The notes under the pieces: generated by a model
What the model saw: only the letters and a program-made list of their open reading frames with translations
What the model was told of the DNA's origin: nothing
Database searches by the model: none
Assembly (NCBI RefSeq): GCF_946848805.1
Contig: NZ_CAMPFU010000001.1
Coordinates: 336,001 to 400,000, forward strand
Direction: 5' to 3'
Source: Deinococcus sp. Marseille-Q6407
GTDB taxonomy: Bacteria > Deinococcota > Deinococci > Deinococcales > Deinococcaceae
Length of the DNA stretch: 64,000 nucleotides
Translations under genes and position numbers: made by a program
Shown: positions 17,236-26,642 of the stretch, one piece after another
How the letters are laid out: the number at the start of each line of letters is the position of its first letter
How positions within the stretch are numbered: the stretch's first letter is position 1

Positions 17236-17383
17236 ACGCCGGGTGCGGCAGCAACGCCAGTGACCCGGCAGATTTCCGGCTTGATGCCCGGAACAGCGAG
17301 CAAACGCAGCGGCCCGGACGCCCTTTGACCTTTGATTTTTCAGACCTCCAGACCCTTCGACCTCCCACACAAGGAGTAAACAA

Positions 17384-18586
17384 ATGAAAGACGCAGTAAT
17401 CGTATCCGCCGTTCGCACGCCCGTTGGACGCGGCGTGAAAGGCACCCTCCGCAACACCCGCCCCGACGACCTGGCCGCGCTGGTCCTGAAAGAAGCCGTC
17501 AGCCGCGCCGGTGTCGAAGCCGACATCGTGGAAGACGTGTACCTGGGCTGCGCCATCCCCGAAGCCGAGCAGGGCCTGAACGTGGCCCGCCTGGCGGCGC
17601 TGCGGGCCGGCATGCCCGACAGCGTGGGCGGCGTGACCGTGAACCGTTTTTGCTCCAGCGGCCTGCAGACCATTGCCATGGCGGCGGCGGCCATTCAGAC
17701 CGGCCAGGCCGAAGTGATGCTGGCCGGCGGCGTGGAAAGCATGAGCATGCTGCCCATGAGCGGCCACAACCCCAGCCCCAACCCCGACCTGGTAGACACC
17801 CGCCCCGGCGCCTATGTGGGCATGGGCATGACCGCCGAAAACGTGGCCGAGAAGTACGGCGTGAGCCGCGAGGACCAGGACAAGTTCGCCCTGGCCAGCC
17901 ACCAGAAGGCTGCTGCTGCCCGCGACGCCGGCAAATTCAAGGACGAAATCGTGCCGGTGCCAGTGCAGGTGGATAAGCTCAAGGGCACCAAGCTGAAGAG
18001 CGAAACCATTCAGTTCGATACCGACGAACTGATCCGCGACGATGCCAGCCTGGAAGCGATGGGCAAGCTGAAGTCCGCCTTCAAGCTGGGCGGCAGCGTG
18101 ACCCCGGCCAACTCCAGCCCCTTTTCCGACGGCGCTGCCGCCGTGCTGCTGATGAGCAGCGACAAGGCCGAGGAACTGGGCGTGAAGCCCCTGGCCAAGT
18201 TCATCGGTTTTGCGGTGGCCGGCGTGGACCCCGAAATCATGGGTATCGGCCCGGTGGCGGCGGTGCCCAAGGTACTGAAGCAGACCGGCCTGAACCTGGA
18301 CGACATTGACCTGATTGAGCTGAACGAAGCCTTCGCTGCGCAGAGCCTGGCCGTGGTGCGCGAACTGGGCATCGACGAAAGCAAGCTGAACGTGAATGGC
18401 GGCGCCATTGCGCTGGGCCACCCGCTGGGTTGCTCGGGCGCCAAGCTGACCACCAGCGCCATCTACGAACTCGGGCGCCGGGGCGGTGGCAAGGCCCTGA
18501 TCACCATGTGCATCGGCGGTGGCATGGGCGCGGCGGGCATCATCGAGGTGTTCCCTGCTGGAGCGGGCGAGCAGGCCGCAGACTAA
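17384..18586 (+). CDS. fadA: Acetyl-CoA C-acyltransferase (3-ketoacyl-CoA thiolase)
   Basis: This is the last enzyme of the beta-oxidation cycle, cleaving 3-ketoacyl-CoA with CoA. The 400-residue protein has the acyl-accepting Cys in [11 protein letters not shown] (about residue 90), the NEAFA motif with [17 protein letters not shown] (catalytic His near 355), and the second Cys in [16 protein letters not shown] near 385. AAGGAG lies 7 nt before the ATG. A 148-bp gap separates it from the hydrolase, so it may have an extra promoter. A terminator follows, closing the fadN-hydrolase-fadA unit. The pairing fadN+fadA is the same as in the Bacillus fadNAE operon; no acyl-CoA dehydrogenase is adjacent here. 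Confidence 0.95.
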   Translation: MKDAVIVSAVRTPVGRGVKGTLRNTRPDDLAALVLKEAVSRAGVEADIVEDVYLGCAIPEAEQGLNVARLAALRAGMPDSVGGVTVNRFCSSGLQTIAMAAAAIQTGQAEVMLAGGVESMSMLPMSGHNPSPNPDLVDTRPGAYVGMGMTAENVAEKYGVSREDQDKFALASHQKAAAARDAGKFKDEIVPVPVQVDKLKGTKLKSETIQFDTDELIRDDASLEAMGKLKSAFKLGGSVTPANSSPFSDGAAAVLLMSSDKAEELGVKPLAKFIGFAVAGVDPEIMGIGPVAAVPKVLKQTGLNLDDIDLIELNEAFAAQSLAVVRELGIDESKLNVNGGAIALGHPLGCSGAKLTTSAIYELGRRGGGKALITMCIGGGMGAAGIIEVFPAGAGEQAAD

Positions 18587-18603
18587 GAGAGAAAGTAAAA
18601 AGA

Positions 18604-18632
18604 AGAGCGTCCAGCCGGGCGCTCTTTTTTTA
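18604..18632 (+). terminator. Intrinsic terminator after fadA
   Basis: AGAGCG pairs with CGCTCT across a 10-nt loop and is followed by a T-run. It lies 17 nt after the fadA stop. Confidence 0.88.
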
Positions 18633-18950
18633 TGGAATCTGGAAGATGGTGGTGAAAAAAGCCAGCATTCCGGCCGTTGCTACCGTCCAGCAGATGAAGG
18701 GCAGGGCAGCACAGTCTGGCAGTGCCGGCAGCTTTGAGATGCCCCACAGGCGCCAAGAGTTCAGCTGCCAGCATCGCAAAATGGGTGGCGGAGGAGGACA
18801 GGAGAAGCGGCAGCCTGGGCAGCAGATAAGCTACAGCCAGAGCGTTCAGCAACCCGCACACTGCCGCCCATGTCCATTCCCGAATGGCCCATTGCCCCAG
18901 CAACAGCCCCAGCACGAAGTAAAAGAGAAACCGCTGGGCGGGGAAATCTC
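18630..18950 (-). pseudogene. Small membrane protein gene with an apparent 1-nt frameshift
   Basis: One minus frame encodes two hydrophobic segments (FLFYFVLGLLLGQWAI and WAAVCGLLNALAVAYLLP). At the G4 run 18742-18745 it turns into polar nonsense, while the neighbouring frame there begins GISKLPALP and continues to a third hydrophobic segment (ICWTVATAGMLAFF) and a stop at 18630. Removing one G joins them into one protein of about 100 residues with three membrane segments. No good ATG is seen; a GTG at 18915 is the best internal start, and the frame is open into the previous gene's end. The stop overlaps the fadA terminator. The family is unknown. A sequencing error is an alternative explanation. 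Confidence 0.5.
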
Positions 18951-18952
18951 TA

Positions 18953-19756
18953 TCAGTGGCCCGTCTGTGCGAACCGCTCCAGCTGTGCCCGCGCCTCAGC
19001 CTCGGCCGCCTTCCCACGAACCTTCAGCAGGTTGCCGGTGCCGGCATCGTATTCAGCCAGGCGGTTATCCACATATCGCACCAGCACGCGCTGACCATCC
19101 GGCGAGAGGCGGGCGTCCACGGCCCCGGCGCCGCCTGTTTGCGCCGCACCTTTCGGGTAGGGCAGGCGGGAAATGGTGGCGATATGGGCGCCCGTTTTGG
19201 CGTTCCAGACAGAGGCAGGTCCTGAAGAATAAGCGGTTCGACGAATAAAGGCCATGCGCTCGCCGTCCCGGCTAAATGTCACTTTGCCATCGTAAAAGCT
19301 TTCGCGTTTGTCGTTGTAGACGAAAGAAATCCGTTCCAATGTCGCCAGATTCCACAGCGAAGGAGAGGGAAAGTAGGCGGGCCTGCGTGGGTCCGCTTTG
19401 TCCTGTGAACCGCTGAAATCCAGCAACAGGCGCTCGCTGTCCAGCGTGAAATCGGCTCCGAAAATACGGGAGGAGGCGTTCAGGAAGGTTTTGACCCGCT
19501 CTCCCTTCTCCACGTCCCAAAGCTGCACGTAGCCGCTCCCGTCTGCAATATTCAGCAGCCAGCGCCCGTCTGGGCTGAACTTGCTTTCCGTCACTGCGTT
19601 CAGCCCCGGCGTCGTCGCCTGGAACACTAGCTTTTCGCCGTCGTAGACCCGCATGGTGGCCTGTCCCGGCGGCGTGTTCTTGGCTATGTCGGCACGCAGT
19701 TCGGCAGAGGCGGAAGCACACAGCAGCAGCGTGAGCAGGGGCAGAGTTTTGTGCAT
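18953..19756 (-). CDS. Exported WD40-like beta-propeller protein
   Basis: The 267-residue protein has a clear signal peptide (MHKTLPLLTLLLCASASA). The rest contains repeats with WD40/TolB-like features: KFSPDGRWLLNIAD...VQLWDVEKGE, FTLDSERLLLDFSG...SLWNLATLE, TFSRDGERMAFIRR...SVWNAKTGA and RLSPDGQRVLVRYV...LAEYDAGTG. With about four to five blades it is short for a closed propeller. It probably binds or scaffolds in the periplasm; no enzymatic residues are seen. The C-terminal 25 residues are Ala/Glu-rich and helical. The gene is followed directly by the frameshifted membrane protein gene on the same strand. Confidence 0.72.
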   Translation of the reverse strand: MHKTLPLLTLLLCASASAELRADIAKNTPPGQATMRVYDGEKLVFQATTPGLNAVTESKFSPDGRWLLNIADGSGYVQLWDVEKGERVKTFLNASSRIFGADFTLDSERLLLDFSGSQDKADPRRPAYFPSPSLWNLATLERISFVYNDKRESFYDGKVTFSRDGERMAFIRRTAYSSGPASVWNAKTGAHIATISRLPYPKGAAQTGGAGAVDARLSPDGQRVLVRYVDNRLAEYDAGTGNLLKVRGKAAEAEARAQLERFAQTGH

Positions 19757-19799
19757 GGCTCAGACTAGCGGAGCGGAGCTGACGGGGAATGAGGCCCCG

Positions 19800-20294
19800 C
19801 TACTCCAGCCGCAGCCGCTGCTCTGGTGCGCCCAGGGTATCGCCGGCCCGGCCGCCGAACCAGAAGCCGGTCAGCCGGTACTCGCCGGCCGGCAGGCCAT
19901 ACAGCTCGGCGCGGTACTGGCCGCGAGTGCCGCCCGGCAGCACCAGTACGCCGCCCTGGCAGGTGGGGGCGTCCCAGACCGGCGTGAGCGTCAGCCACAG
20001 CGGTTCTTCCTCGCCGCTGTCGCGCAGGCGGGTCACCTTGACGCTGGGCGGCTCGCTGAGCGTGCAGGGAAAAGACACGGTCACTTCCGGCGGGGCTGCG
20101 AAGCGCAGCTGCACCTCTGCCGGCTCGCCCACCCGGCCGGTGCGCTGCCATTGCAGCGGAGTCGCCAGCGCCCAGTGGGGCAGGGGGACGGCCTGCGCGG
20201 TTTCTGCGGGCGCTGCTTTTGTGGGTGCGGCGGTGGCCTGAGCGCTGGCCAGGGGCAGCGCCAGGGCAGCCAGCAGGGTCAGCAGGCGCCTCAT
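19800..20294 (-). CDS. Exported protein of unknown function
   Basis: The 164-residue product starts with the signal peptide MRRLLTLLAALALPLASAQA followed by an Ala/Thr-rich linker. The mature part has an Ig-like or beta-sandwich feel, with alternating hydrophobics and two cysteines (VSFPCTLSEPPSVKV and WDAPTCQGGVLV) that could form a disulfide. The end GEYRLTGFWFGGRAGDT recalls extracellular carbohydrate-free beta domains, but no family was recognised. Its ATG overlaps the stop of the upstream HD-domain gene by 4 nt (ATGA), so the two are translationally coupled. Confidence 0.65.
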   Translation of the reverse strand: MRRLLTLLAALALPLASAQATAAPTKAAPAETAQAVPLPHWALATPLQWQRTGRVGEPAEVQLRFAAPPEVTVSFPCTLSEPPSVKVTRLRDSGEEEPLWLTLTPVWDAPTCQGGVLVLPGGTRGQYRAELYGLPAGEYRLTGFWFGGRAGDTLGAPEQRLRLE

Positions 20295-20878
20295 TGCCCC
20301 GCCTCCGGTGCAGCAACTCCGTTTCCGGCCGCGTCCAGCTCCTGCAGCGCTTTTAAGACATTCGCCATGTGTTCCTCCAGCGGCACGTCCAGTTCTTCGG
20401 CGCCCTGGGCCACTTCCTCGCGGTTGACGCCTGCCGCGAACGACGGCGCCTTGAAACGCTTTTTCACGCTTTTCAGTTCCAGCTGCTGGATGTCCTTATC
20501 GGGGCGGACCAGCACCGCCGCCTGAATCAGCCCGGTCAGTTCGTCTACTGCAAACAGGGTTTTGGAGATTTGGCTCTGACGGGGCGTGCTGGTATAGGCG
20601 GCGTGGCCCATGATGGCGTCCAGCACAGGCTCCGCCACGTCGGTGTGTTCACGCAGATAATTGACGCCCCAGCTCGGGTGTTCTTCCGGGTGCAGTTCGT
20701 AGTCGAAGTCGTGCAGCAACCCGGCCACGGCGTACTGTTCCTCGTCCTCGTTCATGCCCTGGGCGTTCCAGTGCCGGGCGTACCAGCGCATGGCAGCTTC
20801 CACGTTCAGCATGTGGCGCTGCAGGGACTCGCTGGGGGTGTGCTGCACCATCAGCGCGTAAGCTTGTTCGCGGTTCAT
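20291..20878 (-). CDS. HD-domain (HDIG-type) hydrolase
   Basis: The 195-residue protein has a metal-dependent HD fold: the first His in SLQRHMLNVEAAMRWYA near residue 22, the HD pair in VAGLLHDFDYE near 55-56, and further ligands in HPSWGVNYLREH and MGHAAY near 90. This arrangement is that of small HDIG phosphohydrolases, which act on nucleotides or related phosphoesters. The substrate cannot be read. It is the first gene of a two-gene unit with the exported protein at 19800-20294 (4-nt overlap), an odd pairing of a cytoplasmic hydrolase with a secreted protein. It is divergent from the FAD oxidase gene. Confidence 0.82.
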   Translation of the reverse strand: MNREQAYALMVQHTPSESLQRHMLNVEAAMRWYARHWNAQGMNEDEEQYAVAGLLHDFDYELHPEEHPSWGVNYLREHTDVAEPVLDAIMGHAAYTSTPRQSQISKTLFAVDELTGLIQAAVLVRPDKDIQQLELKSVKKRFKAPSFAAGVNREEVAQGAEELDVPLEEHMANVLKALQELDAAGNGVAAPEAGQ

Positions 20879-20936
20879 GCGTCATTTTAACGGTTTGGCC
20901 GGGGGCGGCTCACGGTGCCCCGGCCGGGCAGAGGGT

Positions 20937-22298
20937 ATGGTGAGAACCGACGTGACAGACACTGACCTTGTTTGGCAAACCGAACCGCCGGCGTGGCAGA
21001 ACCGCGCCGGCACCGCCCAGGCCAGCCCGGCCGTCTGGGCTGTGCCGCGCTCGGCCGAGGCGGCGGCGGCAGCGGTGGCCCGCGCTGCGGAAGAAGGCCT
21101 GCGGGTGCGGCCAGTGGGGGCCGGCACGGCGCTCAGCCCGCTGGCCGCCGGGCAGGAAGTGATGCTGAGCGTGGCCGGGCTGCGGGGCGTGGCCGCGCTG
21201 GACCCGGCCGCCGGCACCGTGACCGTGTGGGCCGGCACCCCGCTGGGCGAGCTGGCCGCCGCGCTCGACTCGCGTGGGCTGAGCGTGCCGGGCCTGGGGG
21301 GCCGCGCGTCACAGACGCTGGGCGGCGCCCTGAGCACCGGCACCCACGGCAGCGGCCTGAGCAGCGCCCGGCTGGCGGCTTCCGTAACCGGGCTGGAACT
21401 GGTGGACGGCCAGGGCCAGTTGCACCGGCTGCACCCAGGCCAGGCGCTGTTCGGGGCAGCGGCGCTGTCGCTGGGTGCGCTGGGTGTGCTGACCCGCGTG
21501 ACCCTGCGTGTGCAGCCGGCTTACCGCCTGCGGCTGAGCACCCGGCCGGTCAGCTGGGGCGAGGTGCTGGCGCTGGGGCCGGAATATGCTCAGGCGGCCC
21601 CGCACGTGTCACTCACCTGGCGGCCGGCGCACGAGGACCACGAGGCCATCCTGCTGCGCCGCGCCTGGCCCGAGGAAGCTGTCAGTGGGGAAGACCGGGC
21701 AGCTGCGGCCGGAGCCGGTAGTACCGCCGGTCTACTGGGCGGCCCAGCCCAGGCTCTGGCCGAAGCGGGCGAGCTGTTCTCGCCGCTGCCGGCTCCGCTG
21801 CGGAACCTGCTGCAACAGCGTGCCCAGGCCGCAGTCCTGCTGGCCCCGCAGCAGGCGCTGCTGGCAGCCGACACGCCCCTGCGTGAGCTGGAATACGCGG
21901 TGCCGCTGGCCGCGCTGACAGCCACCCTGCGTGATCTGCGCGCTGCCCTCTCCAGCGCCAGCTCGGCAGGGCCGGCGTTGCAGCTGCCGGTGGGCGTGCG
22001 CTTTGTGGCGCCCGATGACCTGCCGCTGGGCACCCCGGCCGGCGAGGGCGCCGCAGTCATTGCCCTGGGGGCACCGCTGGAGCTGCCCCCCGAAGTGACC
22101 GGCCCCCACTTCCGCGAGGCCGAAGGCGTGCTGCGGGGGCACGGCGGGCGGCCCAGCTGGGGCAAGCTGCACGCCCTGGGCGAACACGAACTGGCAGCGC
22201 TCTACCCCGGCTGGACTGAGTTCCGCGCCGCCCGCGCCGCGCTGGACCCCGAGCGGCGCTTCGGTAGCCCGTACCTGCGGCGCATTCTGGGCGAGTAG
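20937..22298 (+). CDS. FAD-dependent oxidoreductase, aldonolactone/alditol oxidase-like
   Basis: The 453-residue protein has a PCMH-type FAD-binding domain first: VRPVGAGTALSPLAAG near residue 55, then GLGGRASQTLGGALSTGTHGSG (broken by no gap) near 130 and LELVDGQGQ. The C-terminal cap ends with WTEFRAARAALDPERRFGSPYLRRILG, the signature end of the L-gulonolactone/D-arabinono-lactone and alditol oxidase group. The His that carries covalent flavin in alditol oxidase is not present at GAGT, so FAD is probably bound non-covalently. Substrate is probably a sugar lactone or alditol; this is inference. The ATG at 20937 was chosen; a GTG at 20952 is also possible. Confidence 0.75.
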   Translation: MVRTDVTDTDLVWQTEPPAWQNRAGTAQASPAVWAVPRSAEAAAAAVARAAEEGLRVRPVGAGTALSPLAAGQEVMLSVAGLRGVAALDPAAGTVTVWAGTPLGELAAALDSRGLSVPGLGGRASQTLGGALSTGTHGSGLSSARLAASVTGLELVDGQGQLHRLHPGQALFGAAALSLGALGVLTRVTLRVQPAYRLRLSTRPVSWGEVLALGPEYAQAAPHVSLTWRPAHEDHEAILLRRAWPEEAVSGEDRAAAAGAGSTAGLLGGPAQALAEAGELFSPLPAPLRNLLQQRAQAAVLLAPQQALLAADTPLRELEYAVPLAALTATLRDLRAALSSASSAGPALQLPVGVRFVAPDDLPLGTPAGEGAAVIALGAPLELPPEVTGPHFREAEGVLRGHGGRPSWGKLHALGEHELAALYPGWTEFRAARAALDPERRFGSPYLRRILGE

Positions 22299-22420
22299 AG
22301 GCTGGACCGGTAGGTGTGGGGCGGGTAGGGAAGAGGTGAATGAAAGGCCGGTGGCCCTGGCCCGTGTCAAGGGTCAGGACCGGCTGCTGGGGTGGCCTGT
22401 ATCTCCGGGGTGGTCTGTTT

Positions 22421-23444
22421 CTACTTCACCTGCGCAGGCTGGATGATGCCGCCCCACAGGTCGTTCAGCGGGGTATTGGTGACGCGGACGAGCAGGGCGT
22501 TGCCTCTGTTCTCCGGCCTGGAGAGGACCGCTTCCCGGCGGGACACAAACCGTTTGGGGGCCTCGCTCACCGAGAACTCGGCCCAGCCCTGGTCATCTAC
22601 GGGTGAGACGGCGACCGCGTAGGACGCGTCATCCGGGCCCTGAGCGGACAGCGGCAGGGCCAGCATCACGACTTCGCCCTCTGCCAAGCCCGTCTGCACG
22701 CGGTAGGATTCGCCGCTGGACATCCGGGCCGAGACTATTGGCGAGCTGGAGGAGCAGGATTCTGGGCTGGGGCACTGGGCGGCGGGTCTGAACGCTTCGG
22801 GGAGCAGCGCTTCTAGGAAGGTGAACGACAGTTCCCGCAACAGTTCCTCGCCCTGCGCTGCCGAGCCAAGCTGCAGGCCAATGACCCGGCCCCGCACTTC
22901 AAGGGACAGACCAGGCAGGCTGGAAAACCGGGCCTCTCCCCCCTGCTGAATCAGGAAGCCCAGGACGCTGGACGCCCGGTAGTACAGCTCGCCCCCGCGC
23001 CCGACCATCGCCGGGGTTTGAAGGCTGCTGACCTCCTCGTCCGGCTCATCGGGCAGGCCCAAGCGCAGCATGTTAAGGTAGGTCTTTCCGTCTATAACTT
23101 CGTCTGACACGGACACTTCCAGACCTGTGGCCGCCGCCAGGGCCTTGACAGTGGTAAGGGAGATGAGGGGAGCCGTGACGTTCTGCACGCAGTCGGTCTC
23201 GGGGCAGAGTGCCTGGCACTTGGTAGCGCCTGGAGCGCAGAGTTGGGCCGCCGTTTGGAGGGGGAGAGTGAGGGCGGCGGGGCGCGGGGCGGCAGCCGAA
23301 GCCAGCAACAAACCACTCAGGCCCAGCGCCGCGAGGACGGAAGTCAGCAGGATTTTTGGCATGGGATACACCTTGAACAGTCCGGCGCACACGCGTAAGG
23401 GTGACCCTAGTTCGCGCATGGCCTGAGAAAGAGCGTCGGGATAA
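22421..23444 (-). pseudogene. 3' part of a PadR-linked membrane protein gene split by IS copy B
   Basis: The original gene starts at 24761 and is interrupted at 24596/23444 by IS copy B. Removing the IS and one GATAA copy restores a single frame of 394 residues running [21 protein letters not shown]. The N-terminal 80 residues resemble the cytoplasmic prefix domain found on PadR-regulated permease-like and anti-sigma-like proteins. After it comes one membrane segment (ILLTSVLAALGLSGLLLASAA) and an extracytoplasmic part of about 290 residues with several cysteines. The fragment alone could start at ATG 23362 and would then look like a secreted protein with a signal peptide. Function is unknown. 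Confidence 0.8.
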
Positions 23445-24595
23445 CTCAGAACTTGCACCTGAATAGGCGGACAAAAAGCGCTCCCAGAGCTGAAATTCTG
23501 GAGGTGTGAATCAACCGGTTTCAGGGGAGCGCGTCCGTATTTTCGCACAGCAGGTTCTGGATATTCCAGAGACGCTGTACCAACGGCGAAGCCTGGAGGC
23601 TTCGCTGCACCTTTTCCACAGTCCAGGTCAGAAGACCAACTTCAGCCAGGCTGAGGGAGTCAGTCCCAGTGCACTGAGTCGCTTCTTCAACGTCTATGAC
23701 TGGGATTCAGACCGCTGCTGGGAAGAGATGCAGGACTTCCAGTGGCGCATCCTGCTGGATACAGCTCGTCACAAACGTAGACCTCGTCTGCGGCTCAGCG
23801 TGGATCTGACCACGGTGGAAAAGGTGGGAATTCAGCTGCCCTACGTCAGCGTCTACAACGGCAGGCACGGCATCCATCTGGTGGTCTTGTTCGCCGAGTA
23901 TGGGGAACTGAAGTTCCCCATTTCTTACCGGGTCTACCAGGGCAAGTACACCAGCACTCCCGTCACTCTGGCGCTCGACCTACTGGAAGAGGTGCCGGAC
24001 TTCATCAAGAAACGTTTCCGGGTACGTGTCCTAGCGGACAGCGGCTTTGAAGCCGCTGTCTTTCTGGAAGGTGTGCAGCGCCTCGGTTTCGAGTTCGTGG
24101 TGGGTGTGAGGAGCAACCGGCGCACGGACCATCCTGGGCGGGTGACGGTGGCGGACTGTCCGCATGGGGGGTACGTCAACCTCGCCAACTGGCCTCTGGA
24201 AACGCTGTCTCTGGGGAGGATGGACCGTGGGGACCGCGAATTCTTCGCGGTGTCGTCTGAGCTGTTAGAGGGGGATGACATCCTGGCTGAAGGAAAACGG
24301 CGCTGGGCACTGGAGTCGTTTTTCAAAGAAGGGAAGCATCAGTTTGGGTTGGCGCAGTTCGCGCTGCGAACTGCCAGGGGTCTGGACCGCTGGATTCTGA
24401 TGGTCTTCCTGGCCTTCACCCTGACCATGCTGCATCGCTCAGAAGGGATGACCTTGAAAGAGGCGGCACGCCTGGCCCTCTACACCCTGTTCCCCGTAGT
24501 CAGGCTCAACCATCTTCTGAGTCAGCTCCAAAAAGAGCAAGAATTCCTCCACCAGCACGGCTATTCGCTCAGCTATGCAAGGTGCAAGTTATGAG
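23445..24595 (+). mobile_element. Insertion sequence copy B (1151 bp)
   Basis: The terminal repeats are CTCAGAACTTGCACCT (left) and CTCATAACTTGCACCT (right, reverse complement), 15 of 16 identical. The 5-bp target duplication GATAA lies at 23440-23444 and 24596-24600. This is the cleanest copy and defines the element length. It splits the gene downstream of padR. Confidence 0.95.
23506..24594 (+). CDS. DDE transposase of IS copy B
   Basis: This 362-residue transposase is the same type as copy A but more diverged: it starts [13 protein letters not shown], has [19 protein letters not shown] where A and C read [19 protein letters not shown], and has [18 protein letters not shown] near the end. 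All three candidate catalytic acids are kept ([18 protein letters not shown]), so it is probably active. It starts at a GTG at 23506, preceded by GGAGG at an unusually short distance. Transcription opposes the split host gene. Confidence 0.88.
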   Translation: MNQPVSGERVRIFAQQVLDIPETLYQRRSLEASLHLFHSPGQKTNFSQAEGVSPSALSRFFNVYDWDSDRCWEEMQDFQWRILLDTARHKRRPRLRLSVDLTTVEKVGIQLPYVSVYNGRHGIHLVVLFAEYGELKFPISYRVYQGKYTSTPVTLALDLLEEVPDFIKKRFRVRVLADSGFEAAVFLEGVQRLGFEFVVGVRSNRRTDHPGRVTVADCPHGGYVNLANWPLETLSLGRMDRGDREFFAVSSELLEGDDILAEGKRRWALESFFKEGKHQFGLAQFALRTARGLDRWILMVFLAFTLTMLHRSEGMTLKEAARLALYTLFPVVRLNHLLSQLQKEQEFLHQHGYSLSYARCKL

Positions 24596-24761
24596 GATAA
24601 GGCATTCCGAAGGCGTGCAGATGGTCAGCGCGGGTCAGCAGGTGCTCTTCCAGCTCTGCTTGCACCCCGGCGCGCTGCTCGCCCAGCAGGCCCAGCGTCG
24701 CCAGCGCGAGGTACCGTTCCAGGGCCGCTGGGCGCACGTAAGTACTCGGCAGCGCTGTCAC
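24596..24761 (-). pseudogene. 5' part of the PadR-linked membrane protein gene
   Basis: The first 55 codons of the split gene. Its ATG overlaps the padR stop (ATGA at 24758-24761), so it was translationally coupled to the regulator. The sequence AGVQAELEEHLLTRADHLHAFG is the helical prefix domain core. The reading frame continues exactly at 23439 after excision of IS copy B. Confidence 0.8.
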
Positions 24762-25111
24762 AGCGCCCCCAGGCCCAGGCTACGGACGGCCCCTGTGAAC
24801 TGCTCGAACTCGTCACGCTTGAGCGCCAGCCAGCGCACTCCTTCGGCAGTCAGGGCGTAGTACTTGCGCGGCTTGCCGTTGCGCCCGGTTTCGCCGTCGT
24901 GGGTGGACAGCAGCCCGGCTTTTTCCAGCCGGTGCAGCGCCGGGTAAAGGCTGCCTTCCCGGAAGTCGAAATACCCGTCGGTGCGCGCCCTCGCCTCCTG
25001 AATGATGGCGAAGCCGTACAGCGGTTGCCGTTCCAGAATGGTCAGCAGAATCAGGTCGAGGTGGCCGCGCAAAAGGTCAGGACTGGGGAAGCCGGGGGCG
25101 GATGGGGTCAT
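24758..25111 (-). CDS. PadR-family transcriptional regulator
   Basis: The 117-residue winged-helix protein has the PadR signature: LDLILLTILERQPLYGFAI near residues 18-36, then DFREGSLYPALHRLEKAGLL and GRNGKPRKYYALTAEG. It lacks a long C-terminal dimerisation arm (s1 subfamily size). PadR proteins usually repress the gene they are linked with. Here the next gene overlaps the stop codon but has been split by IS copy B, so the regulator may have lost its local target. GGAGG lies 9 nt before the ATG. Two 20-bp direct repeats 106-156 bp upstream are candidate operators. Confidence 0.92.
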   Translation of the reverse strand: MTPSAPGFPSPDLLRGHLDLILLTILERQPLYGFAIIQEARARTDGYFDFREGSLYPALHRLEKAGLLSTHDGETGRNGKPRKYYALTAEGVRWLALKRDEFEQFTGAVRSLGLGAL

Positions 25112-25216
25112 TGCGGGGTGCCTCCAGAACGTGAAGAGAACGGGACATGGGATGTCGGCCTGCCAGCGTCCCGGCCGGTTGCCATCCCTACAAAGCCTTG
25201 TCTGCCTACATAGTGC

Positions 25217-25267
25217 GTCTAGGTATCCCGACTGTCAAGCCCAGTCTGTCTAGGTATCCCGGCTGTC
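25217..25267. repeat. Two 20-bp direct repeats upstream of padR
   Basis: GTCTAGGTATCCCGACTGTC at 25217-25236 and the same with one change (G for A) at 25248-25267, a 31-bp period, about three helical turns. It is followed by shorter GTCTGG repeats up to 25288. They lie between divergent padR and the methyltransferase gene and could be operators for either. Confidence 0.6.
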
Positions 25268-25333
25268 TGGGTGTCTGGCTGTCTGGGGAATGATGGCCCT
25301 GGCTCGGGCGCGGGAATGCTCTAGCCTGGGAGC

Positions 25334-26563
<1,230 letters not shown>

Positions 26564-26629
26564 GGCTGGGCCGGCCTGACCGGGGGCCGTAAAAGCCAAA
26601 TGCCCCCATTCCCCCGGCTCCGCAGTTGC

Positions 26630-26635
26630 TAGCTT
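26630..26635 (+). promoter_or_regulatory. -10 box of leaderless ABC exporter gene
   Basis: TAGCTT lies 7 nt before the ATG at 26643. Confidence 0.4.
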
Positions 26636-26642
26636 GGCTCTC

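Noticed and set aside
22421..23362. Stand-alone secreted protein with signal peptide
   Set aside because: The frame continues upstream to 23440 and joins the codons at 24596-24761 when the IS is removed; the hydrophobic start is an internal membrane helix.
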